A DNA stretch of 5,769 nucleotides. It comes from JAPUDQ01 sp964462335. Its GTDB lineage: Bacteria; Patescibacteriota; Saccharimonadia; Saccharimonadales; Saccharimonadaceae. Shown piece after piece: positions 5,374-5,769 of the stretch. Each line of letters starts with the position of its first letter. Within the stretch, counting starts at the first letter, position 1. The stretch spans positions 1-5,769 of the forward strand of contig CAYWYG010000036.1 in assembly GCA_964462335.1 (NCBI GenBank), read 5' to 3'. The notes below the pieces were generated by a model. The model had not been told where the DNA came from. It was given only the letters and a program-made list of their open reading frames with translations, and did not search any database. Both the position numbers and the translations under genes were made by a program.

Positions 5374-5436
5374 TCAATTGTGAATCCTAAACTACAAAAT
5401 GTAAAATGTGAATTGTGAAATGTGAATTGTGAAATG
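5374..5436. repeat. Nine-unit AT-rich heptad array between mutM and the four-helix-bundle gene (right flank)
   Basis: Exactly nine seven-base words with no interruption. Read on the minus strand they begin directly after the mutM stop: CATTTCA, CAATTCA, CATTTCA, CAATTCA, CATTTTA, CATTTTG, TAGTTTA, GGATTCA, CAATTGA. The consensus is CAnTTnA, with the last copies more degenerate toward the gene. It fills nearly the entire 68-base gap and is inverted relative to the array at 4967-5023, so a transcript covering both could fold back around the coding region. Confidence 0.92.
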
Positions 5437-5769
5437 CTACATGCTTTGGCACTTTGGGCAGTAGTGGGTGCCGCGGCCGGCGACGCGGGTTTTTTCGATG
5501 GTGGTGCCGCAGCGCGGGCAGGATAAGCCTTCACGACGAAAGACACGGGCAAAGCTGAGGTAGGAGCCCTTTCTACCCTCTGCATCGACATAGTTTTTAT
5601 CGGTCGAGCCGCCTTTTTCGAGAGATAATTTTAGGACAAAAATTATCTCAGAGTGAAGAAGGAAGAAGGAAGAAGGAGGAATGTCGCGTACGAGAGTGGC
5701 AGGATGGATACGCGCGCCCCACAAGCTCTCATCGGCGTAAATGTTGCCGATACCGGCGAGGACAGTCTG
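5437..5769 (-). CDS. mutM: Formamidopyrimidine-DNA glycosylase (Fpg/MutM), 3' part
   Basis: Removes 8-oxoguanine and formamidopyrimidines from DNA and cuts the strand at the abasic site. The frame is open from the window edge and codes for the last 110 residues; the N-terminal catalytic domain with Pro1-Glu2 lies outside. Visible are QTVLAGIGNIYADESLWGAR, the helix-two-turn-helix core, and the C-terminal zinc finger CPRC (16 residues) CPKC, including the conserved Arg in GRGTHYCPKCQ that is inserted into the DNA helix region. Between them, the segment DIPPSSFFLLHSEIIFVLKL stands where the family usually has a polar helix of the LSxEExxxLHxAIxxVL kind. It keeps the LH and the length but is encoded by three AAGAAGG heptads (plus strand) and an 11-base inverted repeat. 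The gene ends TAG, immediately before a heptad array. First gene of the apparent minus-strand run mutM, four-helix-bundle gene, holA. Confidence 0.95.
   Translation of the reverse strand, partial: QTVLAGIGNIYADESLWGARIHPATLVRDIPPSSFFLLHSEIIFVLKLSLEKGGSTDKNYVDAEGRKGSYLSFARVFRREGLSCPRCGTTIEKTRVAGRGTHYCPKCQSM
5622..5649. repeat. Perfect 11-base inverted repeat inside mutM
   Basis: GAGATAATTTT at 5622-5632 and its exact reverse complement at 5639-5649, with a six-base loop AGGACA. It is AT-rich in a GC-rich gene and lies six bases from the AAGAAGG heptads. In mRNA it would form a stable hairpin within the linker before the zinc-finger domain. It encodes part of SEIIFVLKLSLE. Confidence 0.85.
5656..5683. 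repeat. AAGAAGG heptad array inside mutM
   Basis: Three exact AAGAAGG units (5656-5676) followed by AGGAATG. Three heptads equal seven codons, so the frame is kept; on the minus strand they are read as the SSFFLL part of the linker between the helix-two-turn-helix and the zinc finger. Confidence 0.9.

Noticed and set aside
5374..5436. CRISPR-like array
   Set aside because: Units are seven bases with no spacers, and no cas gene is present.

Overview
The window looks like a stretch of chromosome from a bacterium of the Candidate Phyla Radiation (Patescibacteria), most likely Saccharibacteria-like. This rests on the gene set (a degenerate DHH-domain protein with a long disordered tail near truB, a tailed S20, a free-standing four-helix-bundle protein next to holA and mutM), weak or absent Shine-Dalgarno sites for most genes, and the style of the intergenic repeats. 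It is inference, because no rRNA or marker gene allows proof. The genes read cleanly with UGA as a stop (the four-helix-bundle gene ends in TGA and no CDS has an internal TGA), which argues against the UGA=Gly groups.

Layout from left to right: (1) the 5' part of truB on the minus strand, cut by the window edge. (2) A divergent plus-strand gene (542-1303) for an unrecognised two-helix membrane protein, with a good promoter in front and a strong hairpin behind. (3) A long minus-strand gene (1394-3289) whose N-terminal half is a DHH/NrnA-type domain without its catalytic motifs and whose C-terminal half is acidic, then proline-rich and disordered. (4) A 360-base gene-free stretch carrying outward promoters and a CTAG-word repeat array. 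(5) rpsT on the plus strand with a lysine/alanine-rich tail, converging on holA with 8 bases between the stops. (6) Minus-strand holA, an AT-rich four-helix-bundle gene, and the 3' part of mutM, cut by the right edge.

The housekeeping genes cover translation and RNA modification (truB, rpsT), replication (holA) and repair of oxidised bases (mutM). They do not form one pathway. mutM, the four-helix-bundle gene and holA run in the same direction with gaps of 68 and 49 bases and may be co-transcribed.

The most unusual property is a common seven-base periodicity in at least five short repeat tracts that otherwise share no sequence: TTCCATC and GCTATTG/GAATATG units inside truB; CTAGnnn units in the rpsT leader; CAnTTnA-type units on both sides of the four-helix-bundle gene, in inverted orientation; and AAGAAGG units inside mutM. 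Two of the five lie in frame in conserved housekeeping genes. This resembles in form the heptanucleotide STRR repeats known from filamentous cyanobacteria, but with several different units in one small region. It is the main candidate for something not well described.
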